A stretch of 64,000 nucleotides of DNA, from contig NC_009943.1 in NCBI RefSeq assembly GCF_000018405.1, positions 1,491,001 through 1,555,000 of the forward strand. The letters run 5' to 3'. This stretch comes from Desulfosudis oleivorans Hxd3. GTDB taxonomy: Bacteria; Desulfobacterota; Desulfobacteria; Desulfobacterales; Desulfosudaceae. Position numbers and translations under genes: made by a program. Under the pieces are notes generated by a model, which was given only the letters and a program-made list of their open reading frames with translations, searched no databases and had not been told where the DNA came from. This document shows positions 52,560-62,038 of this stretch, piece by piece. Position 1 is the stretch's first letter. Each line of letters opens with the position of its first letter.

Positions 52560-53258
52560 ATGGTTATCGGTTCCGGTCTGCTGGCGCGGGCCTTTTCACC
52601 AACATGGGCTCAACGGGATGATGTGTGCGTCTATGCCGCGGGTGTCTCCAACTCCACCTGTTGCGACTCACAAGAGTTTGCCCGGGAGCGACAGCGCCTT
52701 TCAAAGGCCCTGGAGCAGGCAAAAACCGTTGATGCTTTTGTCTATTTCGGCACGTGCAGCGCAATGGACCCGGCTTCAAACAATACGCCTTATGTACAAC
52801 ACAAGCTGGCCATGGAACAGCTCGTTCTGTCGCATCCGTGCCCCCTGGTTCTGCGCCTGCCCCAGGTCGCCGGCAGAACCCCCAACCCTCACACCCTGTT
52901 GAATTTTCTGTATGCGCGAATCACGCGAAGCGAGGCTTTTACCGTTTGGCGCCAGGCGAAGCGAAATATCATTGATGTGGCTGATGTGGTTGCCATTGCG
53001 GCTCATCTGGTCAACAACCAGAAACATCGCAACACCATCATCAACATAGCAAATCCCGTCAGCTCCCCCATAATCGATATCGTGGCCGCCATGGAGCGTG
53101 CTGTCGGGAAACAGGCGATATACCGTTCCGTGGATCGTGGGGCGGAATACCCGATTGATGTCAGTGTCATATTGCCGCTGGTATCTGAAGCCGGCGTGAA
53201 ATTTGGCAAAAACTATCTTAACCGTGTGACAGGTAAATATTATGGGAAAACGCAGTGA
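52560..53258 (+). CDS. NAD-dependent epimerase/dehydratase-like protein
   Basis: The 232-residue protein is a short SDR-fold protein. VIGSGLLARAF stands for the nucleotide loop, followed by YFGTCSAMD and a YVQHKLAMEQL Tyr/Lys pair (about residues 80-84), then LRLPQVAGRTPNPHTLLNF and NIIDVADVVAIAAHLV. It lacks about 80 residues of the usual sugar epimerase. It may be a reductase for a sugar nucleotide. GTG at 52557 is an alternative start. It overlaps the next gene by 17 bases. Confidence 0.65.
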   Translation: MVIGSGLLARAFSPTWAQRDDVCVYAAGVSNSTCCDSQEFARERQRLSKALEQAKTVDAFVYFGTCSAMDPASNNTPYVQHKLAMEQLVLSHPCPLVLRLPQVAGRTPNPHTLLNFLYARITRSEAFTVWRQAKRNIIDVADVVAIAAHLVNNQKHRNTIINIANPVSSPIIDIVAAMERAVGKQAIYRSVDRGAEYPIDVSVILPLVSEAGVKFGKNYLNRVTGKYYGKTQ

Positions 53259-54213
53259 CTCAGCCGTCAAATTGTCTATTGTCGTTCCAGTGTACCAGAG
53301 CGCTGATATTTTGCCGAAACTGGTAGAGGAAGTGCTTGCAGCAGTGGAGCCCCTGGGACTGGCGGACCGGTTTGAACTGTTGCTGGTCAATGATGCAAGC
53401 CCGGATCAGAGCTGGCCGGTTATTCAGTCGCTTGCCCGGTCTCACGCTTTTATCAGAGGTATCTCCCTGCGTCGAAATTTTGGTCAGCACAATGCCCTGA
53501 TGGCCGGCCTCAATCACGTTAACGGCGATTTTGTGGTGATGATGGATGATGATCTGCAACATCCCCCCGATGCTATTGGTGATTTGCTGGACGCCCTGGA
53601 GCAGGGCTACGACGTGTGCTACACCCGTTACCGGCACCGGCGGCATGCCTTGTGGAAACAGGTGGGAAGCCGCTTCAACGACTGGGTGGCCACCCGTCTG
53701 CTGGATAAGCCCAAGAATCTCTATCTCTCTTCTTTTAAAGCGATGCGCAAGGAGATCACGCGTGAGATAGTGAAATATGATGGCCCTTATGCCTATCTGG
53801 ATGGACTCATTCTTGATGTCACACGTTCAATCACGGTGGTAGAGATTGCGCACCAGCCCCGTTATGCCGGGGAAAGCAACTATACCCTGCGCCGCCTGCT
53901 CTCGCTGTGGCTGAAAATGGCCACCGGTTTTTCAGTCTTCCCACTGCGCCTGGCCACCTATGCCGGCTTTCTTCTTTCCGCTCTGAGTTTTATCATGATG
54001 GCGTTTTTTGTTATTCAGAAACTGCTGTATCCCGAGATTCCCAGAGGCTGGGCGTCATTGATCGCAACCATTTTATTTCTGGGCGGCATGCAGACTTTTT
54101 TTCTGGGTTTGATTGGTGAATATCTGGGACGCACCTATCTCAAGCTTAACCAGAAAGCGCAGTTTGTTGTTGGCAGCACAACCTGGGACAGGAATAGCGA
54201 TGAAGTGTCATGA
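53242..54213 (+). CDS. Glycosyltransferase family 2, polyprenyl-phosphate type (GtrB/ArnC-like)
   Basis: The 323-residue protein has the GT2 domain (LSIVVPVYQSADILPKLVEEV; LLLVNDASPDQSW; MMDDDLQHPPDAI), then two C-terminal membrane helices (about 235-258 and 268-290) and GLIGEYLGRTYLKLNQKAQF. This is the form that makes undecaprenyl-phosphate sugars for GT-C enzymes, so the membrane protein encoded at 51159 is a likely user. Confidence 0.87.
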   Translation: MGKRSDSAVKLSIVVPVYQSADILPKLVEEVLAAVEPLGLADRFELLLVNDASPDQSWPVIQSLARSHAFIRGISLRRNFGQHNALMAGLNHVNGDFVVMMDDDLQHPPDAIGDLLDALEQGYDVCYTRYRHRRHALWKQVGSRFNDWVATRLLDKPKNLYLSSFKAMRKEITREIVKYDGPYAYLDGLILDVTRSITVVEIAHQPRYAGESNYTLRRLLSLWLKMATGFSVFPLRLATYAGFLLSALSFIMMAFFVIQKLLYPEIPRGWASLIATILFLGGMQTFFLGLIGEYLGRTYLKLNQKAQFVVGSTTWDRNSDEVS

Positions 54214-54470
54214 ACAAACCAACGTTTGATAAGTATGCTGAAACATATACCCGCATACTGGACAAATCGATCCCGGACAGCCTGAGTGAAGACGGCTACT
54301 TTGCTGCATATAAAGTGGCCCTGATGGCAAGGTGTTTGCGCAACTGTATTCCGGCGTTTGTCTCGGATATCTCACAGTCAATTCGGCCGAACATGTATGC
54401 CAAAGGCAGGTGCAAAGTGCTGTATGTGATGCTGCAGCCGGCTTACCGCAGCTTAACTATAATTTTTTAA
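54210..54470 (+). pseudogene. Truncated SAM-dependent methyltransferase remnant
   Basis: The first 40 residues (FDKYAETYTRILDKSIPDSLSEDGYFAAYKVAL) are the start of a common class I methyltransferase that sits next to GT2 genes in polysaccharide loci. After it the frame turns into unrelated sequence (LRNCIPAFVSDISQSIRPNMYAKG) and stops at 86 residues. The SAM-binding motif is missing. Its start overlaps the GT2 stop (ATGA), so the original operon layout survives. Confidence 0.6.
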
Positions 54471-54501
54471 ATTTATAAAACTTAAACATCGGACACATTA
54501 A

Positions 54502-56070
54502 ATGAAAATGCTGGTCCTGATACGCAACAATTTAAAAATCGACAAACGCATACGGAACAATGTCTCCGCACTGGCTGAACATATGGATTCGATTCATGTG
54601 CTGGCCAGGCCCGTGCCGGATGATACTTTTCATCTGAACCATCCCAATGTGACACACAGTTTTTTTAAATACAGGGCCACGGAATCCGATCTTTGCAACA
54701 AGATTAAGCGGTTTGCCGAGGAGCGAAAGCTTTTTGCGCAGTTGGCGCGGGCGTTTCCCTTAATCCGTACCACTGACTATTATGATGCGGCGGCGATAGC
54801 CCAAAGCAAACGGTATTTGGATATATTGATGCGTTCTGAAAGATGGCATGAGATAAGGAGCAGGAAAAGCGAGCCCATGGAAGACCATATCGCCGTATCT
54901 TATCCGCTTGCCTTTTATGATACATCCATGCAATGGGCACTTGAAGCGGAAGCCATAGAGGCGGATATCGTTTACTGCTCCGGTCTGGATACACTGTTAT
55001 GCGGCGTGGTTCACAAGCAGAAATATGGCAGCCGCCTGATATATGATGCCAGAGATATCTTTTGTGACCTCGCAGCCTATGTTTTCCCTCAATACTACAG
55101 TAATGTGCTGGCCCTGTTCGAGCAGCAGTTTATCAAATATGCCGATCTGGTAATAACAACGTCAGACGGCCATGCATCATGGATGAAAAAACATTTTGGG
55201 TGCCGTTGCCCTATCTTGACGATTCATAATTGTGTGTCCGCGGATCTTGATGCAATAAAGCCCAAAACATACGCTGGCGGGCCCATCAAACTTTATTTCC
55301 ACGGATTAAGCGATGCCCCCAAAAAAATTGATGTCATGGTGAAGGCGATCAGCCGGGTCCCCGGGATCGAGCTTGTTTTAAGGTGCGTGGCGTCGGAGAA
55401 TTTATTGGCAGTCAAAAAACTCGTAAATGATCTGGGTGTGTCTCACAAAGTCCATTTTCTGGATTTGGTGACACCGGAAGAGGTGGCGTTCTATGCAAAC
55501 AGGGATGGTGATCTGGGGATTCATATTTGGGAAACAGAGAACTGCGTAAATACATTAAGGGCACTGACAAACAAGTTTATTGAATATTTATCGGCAGGCC
55601 TGCCGGTGATCACCTCCCCTTTGATTGAGCAGGCGAATATCGTTAACCGGTATGATTGCGGTTATATTCTCAAAGACAATAGCGTTGACAACCTTGTTGA
55701 TGTGCTGGAAAGCATCCTGGCGCAGGGCCATCAGGAACTGGCGGTTAAATCAGAAAATGCGCTGGCGGCGGCGAAACAGTATTTTGATTGGCATCATTAT
55801 AAAGAGGTGCTGGTTCAGGCCGTCTTGAACAATAAACATGTGATTAACAGGCTCTCCTTGCGCAAATTGCCGAAAGAAAGCAGGAAAAAATGCAAGAAAT
55901 GGGAGCGGGAAGACAAAAAAGCGTATAACCTGTATCGCAAGGCGCTGAGGGCATATGAAAAAAGCACTCAGCCAGAGGCCGGACGCCTGGGCCTGGGACG
56001 GCCACGAAGTCCGGAAACAAATATCCGGTCGCGTCTATTCGGGAAATTGGCAGCATGGAGAAAAAGATAA
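54502..56070 (+). CDS. Glycosyltransferase, GT-B fold (GT4-like)
   Basis: The 522-residue protein has a GT-B C-terminal domain: IKLYFHGLSDAPKKIDVMVKAISRVPGIELVLRC (about 253-286) and ALTNKFIEYLSAGLPVITSPLIEQANIV (about 355-382), which carries the donor-site pattern. The N-terminal domain includes ADIVYCSGLDTLLCGVVHKQKYGSRLIYDARDIF. A basic coiled tail from residue 450 (KLPKESRKKCKKWEREDKKAYN) is unusual and may bind membrane or partner. It overlaps the next GT2 by 16 bases. Confidence 0.75.
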   Translation: MKMLVLIRNNLKIDKRIRNNVSALAEHMDSIHVLARPVPDDTFHLNHPNVTHSFFKYRATESDLCNKIKRFAEERKLFAQLARAFPLIRTTDYYDAAAIAQSKRYLDILMRSERWHEIRSRKSEPMEDHIAVSYPLAFYDTSMQWALEAEAIEADIVYCSGLDTLLCGVVHKQKYGSRLIYDARDIFCDLAAYVFPQYYSNVLALFEQQFIKYADLVITTSDGHASWMKKHFGCRCPILTIHNCVSADLDAIKPKTYAGGPIKLYFHGLSDAPKKIDVMVKAISRVPGIELVLRCVASENLLAVKKLVNDLGVSHKVHFLDLVTPEEVAFYANRDGDLGIHIWETENCVNTLRALTNKFIEYLSAGLPVITSPLIEQANIVNRYDCGYILKDNSVDNLVDVLESILAQGHQELAVKSENALAAAKQYFDWHHYKEVLVQAVLNNKHVINRLSLRKLPKESRKKCKKWEREDKKAYNLYRKALRAYEKSTQPEAGRLGLGRPRSPETNIRSRLFGKLAAWRKR

Positions 56071-57086
56071 ATGTATCGGTGGTTGTCCCGGTATATGATG
56101 TGGAAGCCTATATAGCGGATTGCTTAAGTTCAATCGTGTCCCAGACCTTGACGGACATGGAAATCATCTGCATTAATGACGGGACCCCTGATGATTCAAT
56201 GGCAATCGTCCGCGTATTTGCCGGCAGAGACGACAGGATTAAAATTATTAACAAGGAAAACGGTGGGTTGTCTGATACGCGCAATGTGGGAATCGATAAT
56301 GCCAACGGAGAGTACATCTATTTTATAGACAGTGATGACTATCTGGACATCAGGGCGCTGGAGATGCTGTATGCAAAGGCCGTACAAGAAAACCTGGATA
56401 TTGTTTATTTCGACACCAAGCCGGTTTTTGAGACCCGTGAACTGAAAGAAAGATTCAGGGGGTGTGAAGCCTATTATTCAAGAAAAAAGGCATACGACGA
56501 TGTTGTCACCGGACAGGAGAAGCTGGTGGAGATGGCTGAGAATAACGATGTCCTGGTTCCGGTATTTTTGCAGTTTTTCAAAAGAAGTTTCATTCGCGAC
56601 AATAATATAAAATTTTACAAGGGGATCCTTCATGAAGACAATTTGTTTTCCATGCAGGTTGCCGCCCTGGCCCAACGGGTCAGCCACATAAATGAATGTT
56701 TACACATAAGACGCATCAGGCCTGGTTCCATCATGACAGGAGAAAAACGCTTTGCAAATTCCTACGGGTATTTCATCTGTGAGATGGAGCTGATCGAATT
56801 TTTAAAGGGCAGGGATGTTTCGGCCGCATTCGGCAAATACATTGATGCCTTTCTCTCTAGTACAAGGCGGTTGGCGATTGATATCATCGACAATTTACCC
56901 TTGGAAGAGGTTTTTTATGGTGTGAAGACAATGCCCCCGGACATGCGGAAGGCATATGAGGATATGATTTTAAGCCAGAGTAATAAGAAACCCCATTATG
57001 ATAGAATAAAAAACAGGAAAAGGGTGTCGGTACTGGCAAAAATCATTGGCATGGGAAAAAAGGGAGAATGCCGTTTCGTCGGTTGA
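56055..57086 (+). CDS. Glycosyltransferase family 2
   Basis: The 343-residue enzyme has a standard GT2 fold: VSVVVPVYDVEAYIADCLSSIVSQTLTDMEIICINDGTPDDS, NGGLSDTRNVGIDNANGEYIYFIDSDDYLD with the DSDD metal site, and HEDNLFSMQVAALA. It transfers a sugar from a nucleotide donor in the cytoplasm. The specificity is unknown. The DNA is less GC-rich than the neighbouring biosynthetic genes. Confidence 0.85.
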   Translation: MEKKINVSVVVPVYDVEAYIADCLSSIVSQTLTDMEIICINDGTPDDSMAIVRVFAGRDDRIKIINKENGGLSDTRNVGIDNANGEYIYFIDSDDYLDIRALEMLYAKAVQENLDIVYFDTKPVFETRELKERFRGCEAYYSRKKAYDDVVTGQEKLVEMAENNDVLVPVFLQFFKRSFIRDNNIKFYKGILHEDNLFSMQVAALAQRVSHINECLHIRRIRPGSIMTGEKRFANSYGYFICEMELIEFLKGRDVSAAFGKYIDAFLSSTRRLAIDIIDNLPLEEVFYGVKTMPPDMRKAYEDMILSQSNKKPHYDRIKNRKRVSVLAKIIGMGKKGECRFVG

Positions 57087-57126
57087 GCGGCTTTCGCATC
57101 CGAAAAGAATGGAGTCATGAACAGCC

Positions 57127-58587
57127 ATGAAGGGCGCTTCTAAGTACGTGTCAGCCTGTTCGCTTGTCCAGTATGGTTATGAACTGGTCAACGCCGAAAA
57201 GCTGGATCAATCCTTACGATTGGTCCACGATTTTGTAGAGCGGATTATTACCGAGCCCCTGTGTACGGCCCGGGTGTTTGGCTCAAAAGATCTGGATGCG
57301 CTCTGTCAGCGGATCGGCAAGGCCAGTCTTGCCTCCGTCACCCGGCAAAAGCAGGGGGACGGAGTTGCCGGCCGGGATTCTGTTTTCGTCTATGTGGTCA
57401 CAAAGCTGGAAAATTCGGGCGGGCTTCGGCAGGTGATTGAAGACCTTATCAAGGTCCGATTCGAAGCCCGGCACATTATCCTGTCAACGGAACTGGAAGG
57501 CCGGTCGGATGTAGGGTACCTGCAGAGCGGCCTGGGCAGACAGGCAAGTGTTCGATTTGAAGGGGCGCCGCAGGGGTCTTACCAGCAACGGCTGGCCTGG
57601 CTTCAGCAGCGCCTCCTGGATATCCACCCTCAAAAGGTTTTTTTGTTTAATTATCATCAGGACAGCGTGGCCGTGGCGGCGATTCAACCGGAGATGGGGC
57701 TGACCGGCAGTTTCTATCATCATGGCGACCACCATCTGTGTCTGGGCGTATACCTGGACCATCTTGAGCATATTGATCCGCACCCGATGGGGTATCATAA
57801 CTGCCGTGACGTGTTGTATATTGAAAACAGCTACATTCCGCTGGTTGTTGAGGACAAGGGGCCGCGGCCGCCGGAGCTGCCTTTTTTTTATGACGGGCGG
57901 CTCACCACCTGCACGGCGGCCCGGTCCAACAAGGTGGATATACCTTATTTTGTCCGGTATTTTGAAATGGTCCCCCGGCTGTTGAAGACAACCGGAGGCC
58001 GGCATGTGCATATCGGCCGACTGCACCCCTGGACATTGTTTAAAATACGACGGGGGCTGAAACGATATGGCATTGCACCGGACAGGTTTGTTTATATTCC
58101 CTGGGTGCCGAGTGTCTGGAAGACCCTGCACGAATACCGGGTGGACCTTTATGTCGCGTCTTTCCCCTATGGCGGAGGGCTGACGTTGATTGAGGCCATG
58201 GGGGCGGGTGTCCCTGTCGCCCTGCACCGGCATGTGTTTTCAAGGATACTGAGCGGCCTTGATTTGGCTTACCCGGAAGCGTTTTCCTGGCGTTTCCCGG
58301 ATGAACTGCTGACGTTCTGCGGTTCTGTGACAGCCGATACGCTCAAGGAGGCCAGTCGCCTGGGCCGCAGGCAGTATGAACGGTTTCACCGCCCGGAGAT
58401 GCTGCGACGGATACTTCAGGGCAACGCCGATGACCTGCCGGCACCGGCCAACCTGTCGGACAGGTTTTCCCCCGAACCCCTTGAGTGGGCGTCATGGATG
58501 GAAAAACAGGTAAATATTAAAAATGTTCTGTATAAAGCCGCCTATCGGTTTTACAGACGGCTCAGGGGGCGGTGGCACTTCATGTGA
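57127..58587 (+). CDS. Glycosyltransferase, GT-B fold
   Basis: The 486-residue protein ends with a GT-B donor motif FPYGGGLTLIEAMGAGVPVALHRH (about 348-371), preceded by HVHIGRLHPWTLFKIRRGLKRYGIAPDRFVYIPWVP. The N-terminal 80 residues are a helical extension with no match. It contains a histidine-rich FYHHGDHHLCLGVYLDHLEHIDPHPMGYH stretch near residue 200, the region where related O-antigen and protein-modifying transferases bind acceptors. It overlaps nothing but precedes the next GT2 by 32 bases. Confidence 0.65.
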   Translation: MKGASKYVSACSLVQYGYELVNAEKLDQSLRLVHDFVERIITEPLCTARVFGSKDLDALCQRIGKASLASVTRQKQGDGVAGRDSVFVYVVTKLENSGGLRQVIEDLIKVRFEARHIILSTELEGRSDVGYLQSGLGRQASVRFEGAPQGSYQQRLAWLQQRLLDIHPQKVFLFNYHQDSVAVAAIQPEMGLTGSFYHHGDHHLCLGVYLDHLEHIDPHPMGYHNCRDVLYIENSYIPLVVEDKGPRPPELPFFYDGRLTTCTAARSNKVDIPYFVRYFEMVPRLLKTTGGRHVHIGRLHPWTLFKIRRGLKRYGIAPDRFVYIPWVPSVWKTLHEYRVDLYVASFPYGGGLTLIEAMGAGVPVALHRHVFSRILSGLDLAYPEAFSWRFPDELLTFCGSVTADTLKEASRLGRRQYERFHRPEMLRRILQGNADDLPAPANLSDRFSPEPLEWASWMEKQVNIKNVLYKAAYRFYRRLRGRWHFM

Positions 58588-58619
58588 TCCCCGGTTCATT
58601 CCAGCAGGAAGCGCATGTG

Positions 58620-59489
58620 ATGGATGTTTCGATTATTATCGTCAACTATAACACGGCGGCACTCACCCGGTCGTGTGTGGATTCCATTTTTCAGGAGACT
58701 CGGGATATCCGGTTTGAAGTTATTGTTGTGGACAATGGCTCCACCGACGGGTCTTATGCGCTTTTGTCAGGTCTGGGTTATGAAAATTATCAGTATATTT
58801 TCAACCAAGACAACCTGGGCTTTTCCAGGGCCAATAACCAGGGGGTGGAAGCGGCAGCCGGTCGTTATCTGTTTTTTTTAAACAGCGACACGGTGTTGCT
58901 CAATAACGTTGCCGGTCTGTTGCTCGAATATATGGCACACCATCCCGAGGCCGGCATTGCCGGCCCGCAGTTTTTTAACCCTGACATGAGCCTTCAGGTG
59001 TCATGCCGGCGTTTTCCCACAATAGGGTTCGGGCTGATCAAGTTCTTCCCGTTTTTAAAAATACTGTTGCCGCCCTGGTACCGGGCCTACTATATGGCGG
59101 ATCAGGACTATCGCTCGGTGCAACCGGTTGATACGGTGTCGGCCGGGGCGTTGATGATTTCAAAAGAGCTGTTTGAAGAGATCGGCAGGTTCGATGAAAT
59201 CAGTTTCATGTACGGAGAGGATGCCGATCTATGCCGGCGTGCCAGGGACAGGGGGAAAAAGGTCGTTTTTTCCCCCGACGCACACCTGATTCATTACGGA
59301 GGACAGAGCAGCCGGCTGAACAGCCGGAAAGCCATCTGGTCTTATTATATGGCGTTTTATCATCTTTATAAAAAATATTATTTCAAACAGTTTGCCGTAT
59401 TGATCAAGCCGCTGTTTATGGCCCGCGCCCTTGTTGCGATGGGGATCGGCCTGTTTAAAAAAGACAAGCGCCTCACCTGGAACAATTAG
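58620..59489 (+). CDS. Glycosyltransferase family 2 (WbbL-like rhamnosyltransferase type)
   Basis: The 289-residue enzyme begins VSIIIVNYNTAALTRSCVDSIF, with VVDNGSTDGS, NLGFSRANNQGVEAAAGRYLFFLNSDTVL and SAGALMISKELFEEIGRFDEISFMYGEDADLCRRARDRGKKV, the classic WbbL layout. ATG 58620 is chosen with AGGAAG eight bases upstream. It probably adds an early sugar, often rhamnose. It is the last gene before the dispersed repeat and the wbpV-like set. Confidence 0.82.
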   Translation: MDVSIIIVNYNTAALTRSCVDSIFQETRDIRFEVIVVDNGSTDGSYALLSGLGYENYQYIFNQDNLGFSRANNQGVEAAAGRYLFFLNSDTVLLNNVAGLLLEYMAHHPEAGIAGPQFFNPDMSLQVSCRRFPTIGFGLIKFFPFLKILLPPWYRAYYMADQDYRSVQPVDTVSAGALMISKELFEEIGRFDEISFMYGEDADLCRRARDRGKKVVFSPDAHLIHYGGQSSRLNSRKAIWSYYMAFYHLYKKYYFKQFAVLIKPLFMARALVAMGIGLFKKDKRLTWNN

Positions 59490-59871
59490 CCCGAATATTT
59501 CATGAAATTTTTCGACTTTTGTTAATTTTTATATAAGATACAGCATGTTGTAATGTATTTCAGGCGTTTTTAAAAATACAAACTGTCATAAGCGGCTTGA
59601 GGCATTTTGTGCCATATTTATGCCGAAAAACTTCACCCTTCGGGCGAGTCGCCTTGACCGCAGCTGCTGTGTTGCGGGACATTCGCGGTAGATTGACTAC
59701 AGCTTCATGTCCCGCGCCTTGCATCTGCGGCCAAATCAACTCGTGAAACATCCGGGTTAGCCCGTATATTTTATGAATCAAATCAATCCGTGCAAGTCCC
59801 GGGTTGGATGTGTTCAGACGATTTGCGGGCTGGATTAAATGGCTGATATTTTCTGCCGGGGAAGATAAACG
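59490..59871. other. Intergenic region with dispersed repeat copy 2
   Basis: This 382-base gap divides the transferase block from the epimerase/acyltransferase/GT4 block. It opens with an AT-rich part (59500-59600) that may hold a promoter or a 3' end, and its middle is the repeat at 59636-59755. A minus-strand frame across it is not supported as a gene. Confidence 0.5.
59636..59755. repeat. Dispersed repeat, copy 2
   Basis: CCCTTCGGGCGAGTCGCCTT, GCGGGACATTCGCGG, TGTCCCGCGCCTTGCA and CCAAATCAACTCGTGAAA occur in the same order as in copy 1 at 35184. GCGGGACA and TGTCCCGC in this copy are exact inverted repeats, so the element can fold. Confidence 0.8.
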
Positions 59872-60858
59872 ATGGAACATGCCGGTCAATGCAGGACAAA
59901 AACGCCAGGGGTGCTTGTCACGGGTGCCAGTGGTTTTATCGGCAGTGCCCTGGTACGGACGTTGGCGGACAAGGCCGTGGTGAAATGTGCCTCACGGGCC
60001 TGCTCCACGGTTTCTCCTGTTCAGGGTCTATCGCATGAATGGTTCCATTATGAAAATCTTGCGTCGGCGGACTGGCAGGCCGCTCTGGACGGTGTCGATA
60101 TGGTGATACATCTGGCGGCCCGTGCCCATGTTCTCAGGGAAACTGCGGCCGATCCTTTTGCGGCCTATGCCAGGGTCAACTGCGACGGCACTCTGGCGTT
60201 GGCCGAGCAGGCGGCGAACAACGGGGTCAGACGGTTTGTTTTTGTAAGCACCCTCGGCGTCAACGGCAGAATCACGACACAGGCCGGGTTTACTGAAGAG
60301 GACCCGGCAGCGCCCCATGATGATTACAGCCGGTCCAAGCAAATGGCTGAAACCGGATTGAGGCGGCTGGCATCGCAGTCAGATATGGAGGTCGTGGTGA
60401 TTCGACCGCCCTTGGTTTACGGTCCTGGCGTCAAGGCCAATTTGCTTCACCTGCTTGACTGGGTGTATAAGGGGTGGCCCCTGCCGCTGGCCAACACGGA
60501 GAATCGGCGCAGCTTTATCGCTCTGGACAATCTGGTGGATGCCATCATCTGTTGCCTCCACCATCCGGGAGCGGCTGGCCAGACCTTTCTGGTCAGTGAC
60601 GGCGAGGACTTATCCACTGCCGATCTGGTCAGTCGGATTGCACATTATATGCGGAAACCGGCCCGGCTCTTTCCGGTTCCGGTCTCACTTATGGGGACCG
60701 TGCTGCATGCGGCCGGAAAATCAAAGCTGTATGACCGGTTGTGGGGATCGCTGGTGGTGGACTCCCAAAAAATTCGGCGGGTGCTTGGATGGACGCCGCC
60801 TATCTCCGTGGATGAGGGGATCCAAAAAATGGTTGAGTGGTATCTTTATGGGCGTTAA
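59872..60858 (+). CDS. NAD-dependent sugar epimerase (WbpV-like)
   Basis: The 328-residue extended SDR has VTGASGFIGSALVRTL at the nucleotide loop, STLGVNGR, a DDYSRSKQMAETGL Tyr/Lys pair and VYGPGVKANLLHLLDWVYKGWPLPL. Its size and VKANLLHL segment match the WbpV-like family that modifies a UDP-HexNAc for the first sugar. It is followed by an acyltransferase and then the GT4 and WbpM-like genes. Confidence 0.75.
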   Translation: MEHAGQCRTKTPGVLVTGASGFIGSALVRTLADKAVVKCASRACSTVSPVQGLSHEWFHYENLASADWQAALDGVDMVIHLAARAHVLRETAADPFAAYARVNCDGTLALAEQAANNGVRRFVFVSTLGVNGRITTQAGFTEEDPAAPHDDYSRSKQMAETGLRRLASQSDMEVVVIRPPLVYGPGVKANLLHLLDWVYKGWPLPLANTENRRSFIALDNLVDAIICCLHHPGAAGQTFLVSDGEDLSTADLVSRIAHYMRKPARLFPVPVSLMGTVLHAAGKSKLYDRLWGSLVVDSQKIRRVLGWTPPISVDEGIQKMVEWYLYGR

Positions 60859-60891
60859 TCTGTCACATTTCATGAAGCATCCGGGCCGGTG

Positions 60892-62016
60892 ATGACCACT
60901 GATCGGAGGGCATATTCATTGCAACAGAGCAGTTATCGGTTGAGAAAAAATAATTTTGATTTGCTTCGTCTGCTGTTCGCCGGAACGGTTTGCCTGGTGC
61001 ACGTTTATAAGCTTTCCGGATATCCGGAGTTGATGACCGTTACGCGGTATCTGTCATCGGAGGTGGCGGTAAAGGGCTTTTTCGTGATCAGCGGGTTTTT
61101 GATTTTTATGAGTTTTGAACGTTCCGCCTCTATGCGTTCCTATGCCGTTAAACGCGTGAGGCGAATTTATCCCGCTTACGGAACGGTAGTCCTGTTATGC
61201 GCCATCGGCCTGATAGCGGCCAGTTCCAGAAGCATTGGAGACTATTTTTCACTTGCATGGGTCAAGTATCTTTTTGCCAATCTTACCTTCTTGAACTTTC
61301 TGGAGCACACACTGCCAGGTGTTTTTGCCACCAACCGGGTAACGGCCGTTAACGGGGCGTTGTGGACCCTCAAGATTGAAGTGATGTTTTACATGGCGGT
61401 TCCCTTCCTTGTGTTTCTGTTCCGCCGGTTCGGTTACTTTCCCATTCTTGTGCTGCTTTATTGTGCATCAGTGGGTTATGCCTTGGGGTGTGCCCGGATG
61501 GCCCACCACACCGGCATAGCCATGTACAACGAACTGGGCCGTCAACTGCCGGGGCAGCTTTCCTATTTTGTGGCAGGTGGTTTTTTGTATTATTATCTTC
61601 CTGCTTTTGAGCAACGGGCCAGATATTTTGTCGCAGCGGCAGCCGCAGCTCTTGTCGTGGATAAGGTTTACGCCCTGCCGCTTCTTGAGCCGTTGGCCCT
61701 TGCCACGGTGGTTGTTTTTTTCGGGCTCTTTTTTTATGTGGGTAATTTTGGGAAGTATGGCGATTTTTCCTACGGTGTTTACATTATACATTTTCCGATC
61801 ATTCAATTGATTTTTTATTTCGGCTGGTTCCATGGCTCTCCGTGGTTGTTTCTGGCCACCGTGACCGCAACCACGGCTGTCGGCGCAATCGCCATGTGGC
61901 ATCTTGTGGAAAAACGGTTCTTGCTCCACAGCAGTCACTATGTCGCCGCCACTATTTCGGCTCTGGATGATGGCGTCAGCCGTCATATGGATACCCCGGT
62001 TCCAGGGATTTCATAA
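60892..62016 (+). CDS. Acyltransferase family 3 (OafA-like) membrane protein
   Basis: The 374-residue integral protein has about ten helices, with the acyltransferase-3 motifs NNFDLLRLLFAGTVCLVHVYKLSG (catalytic His), SEVAVKGFFVISGFLIFMSFERS and RRIYPAYGTVVL. It would add acetyl or another acyl group to sugars of the glycan. The GTG at 60889 is an alternative start. The insertion between the epimerase and GT4 is unusual for this family of loci. Confidence 0.85.
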   Translation: MTTDRRAYSLQQSSYRLRKNNFDLLRLLFAGTVCLVHVYKLSGYPELMTVTRYLSSEVAVKGFFVISGFLIFMSFERSASMRSYAVKRVRRIYPAYGTVVLLCAIGLIAASSRSIGDYFSLAWVKYLFANLTFLNFLEHTLPGVFATNRVTAVNGALWTLKIEVMFYMAVPFLVFLFRRFGYFPILVLLYCASVGYALGCARMAHHTGIAMYNELGRQLPGQLSYFVAGGFLYYYLPAFEQRARYFVAAAAAALVVDKVYALPLLEPLALATVVVFFGLFFYVGNFGKYGDFSYGVYIIHFPIIQLIFYFGWFHGSPWLFLATVTATTAVGAIAMWHLVEKRFLLHSSHYVAATISALDDGVSRHMDTPVPGIS

Positions 62017-62038
62017 GAGGCCCAGGATGGGAATTTAG

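Noticed and set aside
59560-59889. 109-codon minus-strand frame in the intergenic repeat
   Set aside because: It runs across the dispersed non-coding repeat and its counterpart at 35184 has a disrupted frame.
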